Part shown: positions 1 through 7,266 of the stretch, piece after piece
Layout of the letters: every line of letters starts with the position of its first letter
Numbering within the stretch: position 1 is the first letter of the stretch
Source of the DNA: Actinomycetota bacterium
Lineage (GTDB): Bacteria > Actinomycetota > Acidimicrobiia > Acidimicrobiales > Ilumatobacteraceae
Length of the DNA: 9,656 nt
Direction: 5' to 3'
NCBI GenBank assembly: GCA_009704065.1
Contig: WLEX01000030.1
Coordinates: forward strand, 1 to 9,656
The notes under the pieces: model-generated
What the model saw: the letters and a program-made list of their open reading frames with translations, nothing else
The model's database searches: none
Told to the model about the DNA's origin: nothing
Translations under genes and position numbers: made by a program

Positions 1-497
1 CCCATTTCAGGAAGCAAGCGATAGTTGTCGGTCATCTCTGAAGTAAAAGTGAAGCTTGTTTCTATGTGCTCAATTTCTCCGATGTCACCGGCGGTCACAA
101 TCTCGATCATTCGGGCATACCGGGGATGCCAACGACCCCATACCGCCTCAATTAAAAGCCGGCCATTCTGGGCTGCGCAATCAAACATGGAACGAGTCTC
201 CATGGCATTCATACCCAAGGGCTTTTCACATACAACGTGTTTCCCTGCCTCTAATGCTTTTGTGACCCACTCAAGATGTTGGCTATTCGACAAGCTGATG
301 TAGACAACGTCGATGCGATTGTCTTCTAAAAGTGCACTGTACGACTGGTGCACCATTTCAGGTTCAAGTGTGGCTGAACGCGCTGCATCGCGACTAGCGA
401 CTGAATACAGATGAGCACCAGTGGCTGCGTGAACCGCGGGAGCGAGCCCTCGACTAGCAACAAAGCCAGCACCAAGGAAACCCCAGTTCACTGCCAT
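1..497 (-). CDS. Gfo/Idh/MocA-family NAD(P)-dependent oxidoreductase, partial (C-terminus beyond window)
   Basis: This gene starts with ATG at 497 and runs off the left edge without a stop, giving 165 complete N-terminal codons of a protein that is usually about 330-350 residues long. The N-terminus MAVNWGFLGAGFVA is a Rossmann dinucleotide-binding fold (GxLGAGxxA-like, residues 6-14). The catalytic-lysine motif EKP lies at residues 91-93, after the typical AGKHVVCEKPL strand. The stretch EAVWGRWHPRY (117-127) resembles the dihydrodiol dehydrogenase / glucose-fructose oxidoreductase branch, which carries an EAxWxRxxP-like motif followed by a GDIGEI turn (137-142). The family oxidises or reduces hydroxyls of sugars, polyols or cyclic diols in the cytoplasm; this member's substrate is unknown. 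It begins 3 bases after the stop of the upstream oxidoreductase gene on the same strand, so the two are probably co-transcribed and translationally coupled. No clear Shine-Dalgarno sequence is visible. Confidence 0.9.
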   Translation of the reverse strand, partial: MAVNWGFLGAGFVASRGLAPAVHAATGAHLYSVASRDAARSATLEPEMVHQSYSALLEDNRIDVVYISLSNSQHLEWVTKALEAGKHVVCEKPLGMNAMETRSMFDCAAQNGRLLIEAVWGRWHPRYARMIEIVTAGDIGEIEHIETSFTFTSEMTDNYRLLPEM

Positions 498-500
498 GTA

Positions 501-1529
501 TTACGACCGTCGCAATTGAGGCACAACAGGCAGGGCATTCTGTAGAGCCGATTGTTCTGCAGCTTGCATAATTGCAACTACATTTCGCGATTGCACTGCA
601 TTGACTTCCATCGGAGTTTTGTCGTTCAGAAAAGAAACGATTGAACGGTGAAATTCATGTGGCTGTAGCGGTTGTAACGCTGCAATGCGAGAAGACCCAT
701 CGATGTGGTGCACTGACAGAACCGCAGGTAAGTCAGCAACAGCAGGCTCGCCTGCTGGATCCCAATTTCCTATGATCGCTCCGGTTGTGCCCAACACATA
801 AAACTTTGGCTTACGAGCAGCGGCAAGATCTGAATGCACAAATGTGGCCTGTTTCCCGTTTGTAAACGTAACGGTGACATGGGCATGGTCTGCGTTAGTT
901 GCATGATCCCATACACGCTTGTGATTTTGCCCACTGACATGAGCTACTTCATCGGGAATGATGTTGAGAATTTGATCGAGGAAATGACTGCCCCAATCGA
1001 AAATTGCTCCACCCGATACTTCGGCATTGGAATGCCAATAATCGCATGGACGTGAGTACCCACCGACAAAACTGTCGAAGTGATACACATCTCCAATTTC
1101 ACCTGAGCGAATGATTTCTCTCATGGTGACAAAATCATCATCGAATCGGCGATTCTGATACACGACCAACAAAAGATCTTTTGAAGCAGCGAGTGCAATG
1201 AGTTCATCGCATTGATCAGCAGTAAGGGCCATCGGCTTTTCTAAGACCACATGTATTCCACGCTGAAGTGAATCCTTGGCCCATTGATAATGACTATTCG
1301 GAGGGGTGGAGATAACAACCAGATCGAGGAGACCAGAATCAAGCATCTCTGTAGCATCAGAAAAAGTGTTGGCGCCTGGAGCTAACTCGAGTGCCGCCGC
1401 CACCCGATCAGGGTTCGTGTCGCACACAGCCGCGAGTTCTAGCCCGTCAGTGTTTTGAATTGCGAGATTATGTTCGTGTCCGATTGCACCATAAGCCAAA
1501 AGTCCAACGCGAATAGTGCGAGATGTCAT
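501..1529 (-). CDS. Gfo/Idh/MocA-family NAD(P)-dependent oxidoreductase
   Basis: A complete 342-residue protein of normal length for the family. The N-terminal Rossmann domain starts directly with TIRVGLLAYGAIG (residues 5-17), followed by an acidic strand end AVCDTNPDR (34-42) that contacts the cofactor ribose. The EKP motif with the catalytic lysine is at 97-99. The C-terminal alpha/beta substrate domain contains GGAIFDWGSHFLDQ (173-186), whose D178, H182 and D185 match the family's D-x-G-x-H-x-x-D active-site pattern. I chose the ATG at 1529 because it puts the Rossmann strand at residue 6. A longer GTG-started form to 1607 would add 26 residues unlike the family. It reads away from another oxidoreductase across a 98-base divergent region and is followed after 3 bases by a third family member. 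Function is inferred only to family level: redox chemistry on a sugar, inositol or related polyol. Confidence 0.92.
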   Translation of the reverse strand: MTSRTIRVGLLAYGAIGHEHNLAIQNTDGLELAAVCDTNPDRVAAALELAPGANTFSDATEMLDSGLLDLVVISTPPNSHYQWAKDSLQRGIHVVLEKPMALTADQCDELIALAASKDLLLVVYQNRRFDDDFVTMREIIRSGEIGDVYHFDSFVGGYSRPCDYWHSNAEVSGGAIFDWGSHFLDQILNIIPDEVAHVSGQNHKRVWDHATNADHAHVTVTFTNGKQATFVHSDLAAARKPKFYVLGTTGAIIGNWDPAGEPAVADLPAVLSVHHIDGSSRIAALQPLQPHEFHRSIVSFLNDKTPMEVNAVQSRNVVAIMQAAEQSALQNALPVVPQLRRS

Positions 1530-1627
1530 TGAAAACAAGATTATCTTCGGCTGCTCCTGAAAAAGGTACCTAACCCAATCGATTTCTAATAATGAGACCA
1601 ATGGCACTATTCACTACTCTCAATTCC
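1530..1627. promoter_or_regulatory. Divergent control region between two oxidoreductase genes
   Basis: This 98-base non-coding stretch separates two oppositely oriented oxidoreductase genes and must hold both promoters. On the minus strand GATAAT (1545-1540) is a plausible -10 element 10 bases before the ATG at 1529. On the plus strand TAATAAT (1587-1593) is a plausible -10 element whose expected start point falls near the in-frame ATG at 1601. No convincing -35 hexamers or Shine-Dalgarno sequences are seen for either gene, so very short or leaderless transcripts are possible. A perfect inverted repeat sits inside it at 1537-1547. Promoter positions are inference. Confidence 0.4.
1537..1547. 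promoter_or_regulatory. Perfect inverted repeat, candidate operator
   Basis: The bases AAGAT-T-ATCTT form a perfect 5+1+5 palindrome. It overlaps the possible -10 element GATAAT of the leftward oxidoreductase gene, a placement typical of repressor sites. No regulator gene is present in the window to pair with it, and an 11-base AT-rich palindrome can arise by chance, so the call is tentative. Confidence 0.25.
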
Positions 1628-2677
1628 ATGAGCAATCACAAGGATTTACCCGTGGTGGGATTTATCGGAACTGGGCACATTGCTACTTTTCATTCCAAAA
1701 TGTTGAAAATCAGTGGTGTACCTCTCACACGTGGTGGATGTTTCGATATTGATTCTGAAAGAGCAGAGAAATTTGCACAGGCATCGGGAAGCACTGTCAT
1801 GACATCCGAAGATGAGGTCATCGCTACAAGTGATCTTGTCTATATCTGCACGTGGACCAGCGAGCACCAACGTCTCGTCACAAAGTGCATCGCCGCCGGC
1901 AAACCGTTCTTTTGTGAGAAACCGCTTTCTGTAGGACTACAACAAGCTTCAGAGATGCATACCTCAGCAGCAGCAAGTGGCCTCACCCATCAATGTGGGC
2001 TCATCCTCCGACGATCCCCTGCGTATCTATGGGCTAGAGAGTTGATCATTGATCGAGCAGCGGGAGCACCTATGGCCGTGGTGTTTAGAGATGATCAATT
2101 CATTCCCATTCAAGGACATTACAAATCCACATGGCGAGGAGATGTTGCAAGAGCGGGTGCAGGAACCTTGCTTGAGCACAGCATCCACGATGTCGACATG
2201 TTGCGATTCCTTATTGGCGATGTGAAGTCAGTGAGTGCACGCTCTACATATAGACACGGCATCCCCGGTATTGAAGATGCTGTTGCCGCATCAGTCAGTT
2301 TTGAAAACGGCGCGATAGGAACACTCACCACCATTTGGCACGACAACTTGTCGCGTCCCAGCCTTCGTCATGTTGAGATCTTTTGTGAGAACCGCACGGT
2401 TGTTATCGCAGGAGACGATTGGTTCGGGCCAGTGACATGGAGTGACGCGGACGGAACAACCGGTTCTCTCGAAGGTGATGCGCTTCTTGAAAAGACAGCA
2501 CCATTAGCTGTAGGAGACGCAAATCCCGATGGGGCTTTCGTGCGAGCTGCCACTAATGGCGAAGCTGGATTCCCTGATTTCTCGATAGCACTTGAAGCGC
2601 ATCGCATAGTGGAAGCGATGTACAGAAGTGCGCGTGAGAATGGCAACACAGTACTGATGAACGACATCACAGCATGA
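1628..2677 (+). CDS. Gfo/Idh/MocA-family NAD(P)-dependent oxidoreductase
   Basis: A 349-residue protein with the usual two-domain layout. The Rossmann motif GFIGTGHIA is at residues 11-19. The catalytic EKP motif at 97-99 follows the AAGKPFFCEKP strand. In the second domain, LLEHSIHDVDMLRFLIG (181-197) carries the expected H187 and D190 of the substrate-binding HxxD motif. I favour the ATG at 1628 because it places the first beta strand at residue 8, as in relatives. ATGs at 1601 and 1592 are in frame and would add 9 or 12 residues; 1601 would suit a leaderless transcript from the TAATAAT box. The stop overlaps the start of the acetyltransferase gene (ATGA), which implies translational coupling. 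It is only distantly similar by eye to the two leftward paralogues, so this is not a recent duplication. Substrate unknown, probably a sugar or polyol derivative. Confidence 0.92.
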   Translation: MSNHKDLPVVGFIGTGHIATFHSKMLKISGVPLTRGGCFDIDSERAEKFAQASGSTVMTSEDEVIATSDLVYICTWTSEHQRLVTKCIAAGKPFFCEKPLSVGLQQASEMHTSAAASGLTHQCGLILRRSPAYLWARELIIDRAAGAPMAVVFRDDQFIPIQGHYKSTWRGDVARAGAGTLLEHSIHDVDMLRFLIGDVKSVSARSTYRHGIPGIEDAVAASVSFENGAIGTLTTIWHDNLSRPSLRHVEIFCENRTVVIAGDDWFGPVTWSDADGTTGSLEGDALLEKTAPLAVGDANPDGAFVRAATNGEAGFPDFSIALEAHRIVEAMYRSARENGNTVLMNDITA

Positions 2678-3117
2678 CGGATGTTGTTACGTCGCTTCAA
2701 CTTGAAGCAATAATGCCATTACGTGTTGCGGTTTTACGTAAGGGAACACCAGTCAATCATTGCAATTATCCCGAAGACGCCTACCCCGACGTTGTTCACC
2801 TTGGCATCGTGAGAGATGACTCGGTCGTAGCTACTTCTACATGGTTTACAAAAGAGTGTCCCGAGCAGGTGGGTGTTCCTGCATTGCAACTAAAAGGCAT
2901 GGCGGTTGCAGAAGCACTGCACGGCACAGGTCTTGGCGCACTTCTTATCGAAGCGGGCTTGTCTCTCGCCCGTGAACGGAGTGCAGACATTGTGTGGGCT
3001 CGTGCTCGAGATTCTGCAATGGGCTTTTACGAACGTTTACTTTTCGTGTGTGCAGGCGATGGATTTATCGATGGCCCCACTGCGATGCCACATCACATTG
3101 TGATTCGCTCTCTTTAA
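2674..3117 (+). CDS. GNAT-family N-acetyltransferase
   Basis: A 147-residue single-domain protein of normal GNAT length. The acetyl-CoA-binding motif A is visible as LKGMAVAEALHGTGLGALL (73-91), with the pyrophosphate loop HGTGLG at 83-88. Motif B is the ARDSAMGFYERLLF segment (111-124), whose Y119 is in the position of the usual general-acid tyrosine. The C-terminal GPTAMPHHIVI strand (134-144) resembles the final strand of small-molecule GNATs. It would transfer an acetyl group from acetyl-CoA to an amine. Its start overlaps the stop of the preceding oxidoreductase by 4 bases, so the acceptor may be an amino sugar or other product of the neighbouring enzymes, which is inference. Its stop overlaps the convergent CopC-CopD gene by 4 bases at a shared TTAA. 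Confidence 0.9.
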   Translation: MTDVVTSLQLEAIMPLRVAVLRKGTPVNHCNYPEDAYPDVVHLGIVRDDSVVATSTWFTKECPEQVGVPALQLKGMAVAEALHGTGLGALLIEAGLSLARERSADIVWARARDSAMGFYERLLFVCAGDGFIDGPTAMPHHIVIRSL

Positions 3118-4733
3118 TTAGCAACAAGTACTTCAGTAGTGAAAAGCAAGGTTTGATTCTTCTTTGGCTCTACACGAGCTTCCATAGTCCACTTACCTGC
3201 ATACGGAAACTGGATTACACCAATCCAGTGATTGGGGCCTACTGCAACCATGGTGACTGGAATCGGCGGAATGCTGCGTGATTGCAGTTCCAAGCGAACC
3301 TGAACATTGAGCACCGGCGCTAGAGCACCCCCTGGTGGTGTGAGAATCACATGCACCTGAGAGGGGCCTACTTTGGCTGGCTCTACTTGTAGTTCGGTAA
3401 ATATGTTTGCCTGAATAAGAGTTGTGGAAAAAGAAGTCGACAGGGAATCAGATGTGACCTGAGGAGCCTTAGCAACCATTAATGCAGTGAGAGCAACGAC
3501 CAAGACAACTACCGCAGATTCCTTTCGAATCACACTTGCGATTGAATTGCTCTCAAGGTCAGCCAGTTTTTTACGAGCTGCAGTTCCAAATGCAACGACT
3601 ACCAATACCGCAATCGTCTTAGCTGCCAGTAATTTCCCATATTCGGAATCAAAAATATTGCTGAGCCCCCCACTGAGGTGCAGCCCCTGCACAACACCCG
3701 TAAAAATGGTGAGCGGCATAGCCCACGTAGCAGTGCGTGAGAATGAACGAGCAAACTCTTTTATGTCGACTGATCGCGAAACAATGGTTAAGGCCAATAA
3801 CGCCCCTACCCAAAGGGAAATAGCCAACAGATGCACTGCATCAACTACGACGAAGACTGAAGAGAATGATGCAGCACTCGGGTGTCCGCTCGCCGAAAAA
3901 CTCAACACTGTTACTAGAGCAAGAACTCCAGCAGAACGACGCCACCAATTTTTGTTGTGTGAACCAGCAAGAATCAACATGGTTCCCCACAGAGCACCGC
4001 ACATCATTCGGATCAGTAACCACAGACCCAAACGAGTTGTGATTACATCTGGGAGCAGTGAAAAGTCAAGAAGTGCTCCCCATGAGCGACCTGACACATA
4101 AGGGCCCTGAAGCAGCATGAGCCCAAGTGAAGATACAACCAATGCAAGAGTTGATATCCGCGCAGTTCTTTGAACTACCGAAGAAGTAATCATCTCTGAC
4201 TTTCGAGTCACCGACAGGACTCCGAGCAAAATAATGACCGCTAGAAATGCAATGAAACGCACAGCGGCAAGTGGATTACCAAGATCAGAGGTCGTAGCAT
4301 TCCCGTTCACTATTTTTTGCAGCAAGACGTCTGCTGTGCCTGAAGATGATGGGCCAATCTCAAAGGGGAATGCCCCAGATACTGGGTGCCCATCGGCGCT
4401 CAACACACGCCACACAACTACATACACACCATTCTTTAGTGAAGGTAATGAGGCGGTAACTATTGATACATCAGAAGCGGATCGAACAAGTTTTCCAATT
4501 TCAATTGATTGTTGCTTCTCATTGAACAACGCAATGTTGCCCAAATGAGACTCGACCTGTTCATTGAAATCGAGTTTCACTTCACGTGGACTCTCGGCGA
4601 GAACAGATGATGCCGATGGCGATGATGATTCCAAAATTGAATGCGCACTTGCCGAGGAGGGAGTGACTACCAAGAAAAGAGCAAGTGCCGTCACTACGCC
4701 AGCACCTATTCGCTTGAGGAATTGCAGGTTCAT
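3114..4733 (-). CDS. Fused CopC-CopD copper resistance/transport protein
   Basis: A 539-residue exported and membrane protein for copper handling. Residues 1-30 are a signal peptide ending in SASA, so cleavage exposes H31 as the mature N-terminus. In CopC proteins the N-terminal histidine plus a DxH pair bind Cu(II); the pair is D114/H116 in ADGHPVSG. The CopC domain spans about 31-127. About eight membrane segments follow (roughly 153-173, 190-210, 232-254, 266-283, 295-318, 335-352, 366-384, 405-421) and form a CopD domain with the typical HLLAISLWVGAL (301-312) and YGKLLAAKT (365-373) motifs. A further extracytoplasmic tail of about 110 residues (430-539) looks like a beta-rich YtkA/FixH-like domain. 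The family is thought to bind extracytoplasmic copper and pass it inward. Start ATG overlaps the stop of the upstream enzyme gene (ATGA). It converges on the GNAT gene with no terminator. Confidence 0.92.
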   Translation of the reverse strand: MNLQFLKRIGAGVVTALALFLVVTPSSASAHSILESSSPSASSVLAESPREVKLDFNEQVESHLGNIALFNEKQQSIEIGKLVRSASDVSIVTASLPSLKNGVYVVVWRVLSADGHPVSGAFPFEIGPSSSGTADVLLQKIVNGNATTSDLGNPLAAVRFIAFLAVIILLGVLSVTRKSEMITSSVVQRTARISTLALVVSSLGLMLLQGPYVSGRSWGALLDFSLLPDVITTRLGLWLLIRMMCGALWGTMLILAGSHNKNWWRRSAGVLALVTVLSFSASGHPSAASFSSVFVVVDAVHLLAISLWVGALLALTIVSRSVDIKEFARSFSRTATWAMPLTIFTGVVQGLHLSGGLSNIFDSEYGKLLAAKTIAVLVVVAFGTAARKKLADLESNSIASVIRKESAVVVLVVALTALMVAKAPQVTSDSLSTSFSTTLIQANIFTELQVEPAKVGPSQVHVILTPPGGALAPVLNVQVRLELQSRSIPPIPVTMVAVGPNHWIGVIQFPYAGKWTMEARVEPKKNQTLLFTTEVLVAN

Positions 4734-5392
4734 AGCCCTGGCCCCTGAGGCAACCCATCGACTTCTGCTCGTTGCAACAACCAGGCAAGGCGATGGTGTT
4801 CAGGCAATTTCATTGCCGCTTGTGGAATTTGTGTAAGGCCCATGGGGTGACTTGCGGCCCATGCCATTTTCTGTCGATCTAGCTCGAGGCGCACATAGAG
4901 GTCTGGCCACTGTTCGTAGCCGATTCCCACATCAAGATCAGTGAGATGTATGACAATCTCACGCCAGCGAAGAAACGGTGTTTCATGCATTGCTATTACA
5001 GACCCGGAAGCTGCTGTTCCAGTTCCGAGCCACATGTCATACGTAGTGCCCGCCCACGCACCTTCTAGCGAATACACCGAACGGCGTAGCTCTTTCACCG
5101 TTCGTTCAGGACTCCATGTAGCGGCATCGGCAATTGCTGCATTACGCGCCGTTGGCCCGCCTGGATATTGCTCCCCCGCTTCTCCCCGAGAGGCGCAGGT
5201 AAGTAGATGCACATAGCTGGATGCGTTCAGAGCAAGATGGCCAAGCAGAGTGGACCGATTCCAATCGGGCAATAAAGCAGGTTCAGAGAATTGTTCAGGA
5301 CGTAAATCATCAACAATTTGCAACAGCAACTGATGAGTTGCGGCAACTCCTTCTACACACGCATCCAGTTGTCGAGGATCAAGAGGCCGCAC
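4730..5392 (-). CDS. Maleylpyruvate isomerase-family mycothiol-dependent enzyme (DinB-like fold)
   Basis: A 220-residue cytoplasmic protein of the MDMPI_N / DinB four-helix-bundle superfamily. The first zinc ligand is H52 in WNRSTLLGHLALNA (44-57). The other two appear as E145 and H149 in RWREIVIHLTDLDVG (142-156), the ExxxH motif. These three match the metal ligands known in Corynebacterium glutamicum maleylpyruvate isomerase (H52, E144, H148) almost position for position. Characterised relatives use mycothiol as thiol cofactor; many paralogues have unknown substrates, so gentisate-pathway isomerisation should not be assumed. No gentisate genes are nearby. It lies 37 bases after the B12 ATPase gene, and its stop overlaps the CopC-CopD start. 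No strong Shine-Dalgarno sequence is seen before the ATG at 5392. The thiol link to copper detoxification is only suggestive. Confidence 0.87.
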   Translation of the reverse strand: MRPLDPRQLDACVEGVAATHQLLLQIVDDLRPEQFSEPALLPDWNRSTLLGHLALNASSYVHLLTCASRGEAGEQYPGGPTARNAAIADAATWSPERTVKELRRSVYSLEGAWAGTTYDMWLGTGTAASGSVIAMHETPFLRWREIVIHLTDLDVGIGYEQWPDLYVRLELDRQKMAWAASHPMGLTQIPQAAMKLPEHHRLAWLLQRAEVDGLPQGPGL

Positions 5393-5400
5393 ATCTACGA

Positions 5401-5448
5401 CCGTACTACGGCTTGTGTTTTAGGGAAAACTAATAGCCGTTAGTACGG
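5401..5448. promoter_or_regulatory. Cluster of short palindromes at the btuD-like/isomerase junction
   Basis: Three inverted repeats lie within 48 bases. CCGTA-C-TACGG (5401-5411) is a perfect 5+1+5 palindrome just before the isomerase-family start. GTTTT-AGGG-AAAAC (5417-5430) is a perfect 5+4+5 hairpin ending at the stop of the ATPase gene. CCGT-TAGT-ACGG (5437-5448) lies inside the last codons of the ATPase gene and resembles the first repeat. They could be an operator for a separate promoter or a weak attenuating structure between the importer genes and the two genes downstream. No canonical promoter is evident. Confidence 0.25.
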
Positions 5449-6212
5449 TTGGGAACGACAATGATGGTGCCGTCCTCTTCACGATGCACGCGCACCGAAA
5501 CGCCATAGAACTCACCCAAAGTCTCCGGGCGCAACACATCTTCTGCCGGGCCTTGAGCAACCACATGGCCTGCATGCATCAGCACCAATCGATCGGAGTA
5601 GATACCGGCGAGCGTGAGATCGTGCATTGCCGATACAACCGTAAGACCATGTTCGCGGCGAAGTTTGTCGACTAATTCGAGTGCTTGTTGTTGATGACCA
5701 ATATCAAGCGCACTCGTTGGTTCATCGAGCAACAAGATGGGGGCTTCTTGTGCAACCGCACGAGCAATGACAAAACGTTGCCGTTCTCCTCCCGAAAGCG
5801 TGTCGACGTCGCGCGTAGCAAGCCCAGTTAGGTCGAGTCGCTCAATGACATCGTTCACCATGGAGTGGTCGAGTGCAGATTCGCTTCCGAAATGGGTGAC
5901 AAATGGGTTACGACCAAGCAATACATACTCAGCCCCCGTCATGCCCGATGGCAATACAGGTGATTGCGGAACATACGCCACCAACTGTGCACGTCGACGA
6001 GAAGAACGCGATGTGAGTGGAGATCCGTCGACCAAGATGCGCCCCGCATGCGGCACTACGCCAGCGATAGAGCGCAACAGTGATGACTTGCCGGCACCAT
6101 TGGGGCCAATAATGCACAGCCACTCGCCAGGTTTCACCGTGTCGGTGAATGGTGCAACCGCGGTGCGACCACTGTAAGTAACAGTGACAGATTCAAAAGC
6201 TAACGAGGTCAT
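5430..6212 (-). CDS. btuD: B12/corrinoid ABC importer ATP-binding protein (BtuD/FecE-type)
   Basis: A 260-residue ABC ATPase with every core motif intact: Walker A GPNGAGKS at 36-43, Q-loop Q83 in YVPQS, signature LSGGE at 139-143, Walker B ILLLDEP at 159-165 with catalytic E164, D-loop SALD at 167-170 and switch H197 in SAMHDL. Length and sequence fit the FecE/FhuC/BtuD group, which power uptake of metal chelates. It is the cytoplasmic engine of the importer formed with the upstream permease and lipoprotein. Its start overlaps the permease stop by 4 bases. The substrate is assigned as cobalamin or a related corrinoid because a cobalamin riboswitch precedes the operon; by sequence alone a siderophore or haem transporter would be indistinguishable. 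Confidence 0.9.
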   Translation of the reverse strand: MTSLAFESVTVTYSGRTAVAPFTDTVKPGEWLCIIGPNGAGKSSLLRSIAGVVPHAGRILVDGSPLTSRSSRRRAQLVAYVPQSPVLPSGMTGAEYVLLGRNPFVTHFGSESALDHSMVNDVIERLDLTGLATRDVDTLSGGERQRFVIARAVAQEAPILLLDEPTSALDIGHQQQALELVDKLRREHGLTVVSAMHDLTLAGIYSDRLVLMHAGHVVAQGPAEDVLRPETLGEFYGVSVRVHREEDGTIIVVPNRTNGY

Positions 6213-7258
6213 CGTTCTCTCCTTCGAGATCGCAAAATCAGTAAGAAAAATGGTGCTCCTAAAAATGCAGTAACAACACCAATGGGCGTCTCTGCAGGAT
6301 TATCAAGAACGCGTCCAGGAATGTCGGCAAGAATAAGAAAAGCAGCGCCGAACAATAATGAAACAGGCAGCACGATTCGGTATGAAGTGCCCACCACGAG
6401 GCGCACCGCGTGCGGAACGATGATTCCGACAAAACCGATGAGTCCACTCACAGCTACAACGGCTGCGGTACCAAATGTGGCTGCAATAACAACAACCAGT
6501 CGCACTCGATTCACATTCACGCCGAGTGCTGCAGCTTCATCGTCTCCCACTCGTAGTACATCGAGGAGACGGCGATGTAACAGCAACGTGACGGTGGATA
6601 CCAGAACGTACGGGAGCACAAGACGAACATCTCCCCACGTTGCGCTAGAGAGTCTCCCCAGAATCCATGAATACACCTGGCGCACTACATCTGTGTTGCG
6701 TTGTAATAAGAATGTTTGTAGAGCAGTTGCAAGTGAAGTCACCGCCACACCTGCCAGCACCAAACTGGTGGAGCTGCGCTCGCCTTTACCCGTGATGCCC
6801 ACCATGTACGTAACGAATACTGCGGTGAGTCCCCCAAGAAATGCCACCAATGGCAATGGGTCGATCCACCAGGTGGATGTACCCGAGCGATTCACCGTGA
6901 TCACAATGGTTGCGCCAAGCCCCGCACCAGCAGCCACACCTAACAAATATGGATCTACTAATGGATTGCGAAAAACGCCTTGATAACTAGCGCCTGCAAT
7001 AGACAAAGTGGAACCGACGATGGCAGCCAACACCACACGAGGTGCGCGAATTTGCCACACAATCGACCAATCGGTAGCAGTGAGACCACTATGAATCGAA
7101 ATCAGAGGTAGCCGATTCAATAGCTCAAGCGGAACTCTCCACCACTGTGGGCCAGCTGGGCCAATCATGACACCGACAAGCGATGAGCACACGAGAACAA
7201 CGGAGGCAGAGGGAATCCACCACCGACCCGTTGTTCGTGTACTCATTGCTGTCGACAT
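6209..7258 (-). CDS. btuC: B12/corrinoid ABC importer permease (BtuC/FecCD family)
   Basis: A 349-residue polytopic membrane protein, the usual length for FecCD-family permeases, which have about ten transmembrane helices. The family hallmark lies at residues 71-110: RAPRVVLA, then GASYQGVFRNPLVDP and YLLGVAAGAGLGA. The conserved SGLIGFVGIIVPH motif near residue 270, before the ATPase-coupling helix, is also present. Two copies would form the translocation path for the corrinoid delivered by the lipoprotein. The gene starts 8 bases after the lipoprotein stop and overlaps the ATPase start by 4. ATG at 7258 is used; a second ATG at 7246 is in frame with no better ribosome binding site. The assignment to B12 rather than iron chelates depends on the upstream riboswitch. 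Confidence 0.9.
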   Translation of the reverse strand: MSTAMSTRTTGRWWIPSASVVLVCSSLVGVMIGPAGPQWWRVPLELLNRLPLISIHSGLTATDWSIVWQIRAPRVVLAAIVGSTLSIAGASYQGVFRNPLVDPYLLGVAAGAGLGATIVITVNRSGTSTWWIDPLPLVAFLGGLTAVFVTYMVGITGKGERSSTSLVLAGVAVTSLATALQTFLLQRNTDVVRQVYSWILGRLSSATWGDVRLVLPYVLVSTVTLLLHRRLLDVLRVGDDEAAALGVNVNRVRLVVVIAATFGTAAVVAVSGLIGFVGIIVPHAVRLVVGTSYRIVLPVSLLFGAAFLILADIPGRVLDNPAETPIGVVTAFLGAPFFLLILRSRRRER

Positions 7259-7266
7259 CAGAAGTT

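Noticed and set aside
501..1607. A longer form of the leftward oxidoreductase starting at GTG 1607
   Set aside because: The extra 26 residues precede the Rossmann strand, look non-homologous, and would run across the whole divergent region into the opposite gene's possible starts. ATG 1529 fits the family.
3487..4101. Open frame of 204 codons on the plus strand opposite CopC-CopD
   Set aside because: It lies opposite clear CopD membrane segments and has low-complexity Thr/Arg/Ala composition; a shadow frame.
4730..5392. Calling the isomerase-family gene a gentisate-pathway maleylpyruvate isomerase
   Set aside because: No gentisate dioxygenase or fumarylpyruvate hydrolase is nearby, and this superfamily has many paralogues of unknown substrate. 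Only the family-level name is supported.
6282..6983. Open frame of 233 codons on the plus strand opposite the permease
   Set aside because: Its composition is Thr/Arg/Ser-rich with no domain, which is typical of the reverse complement of a membrane-protein gene.
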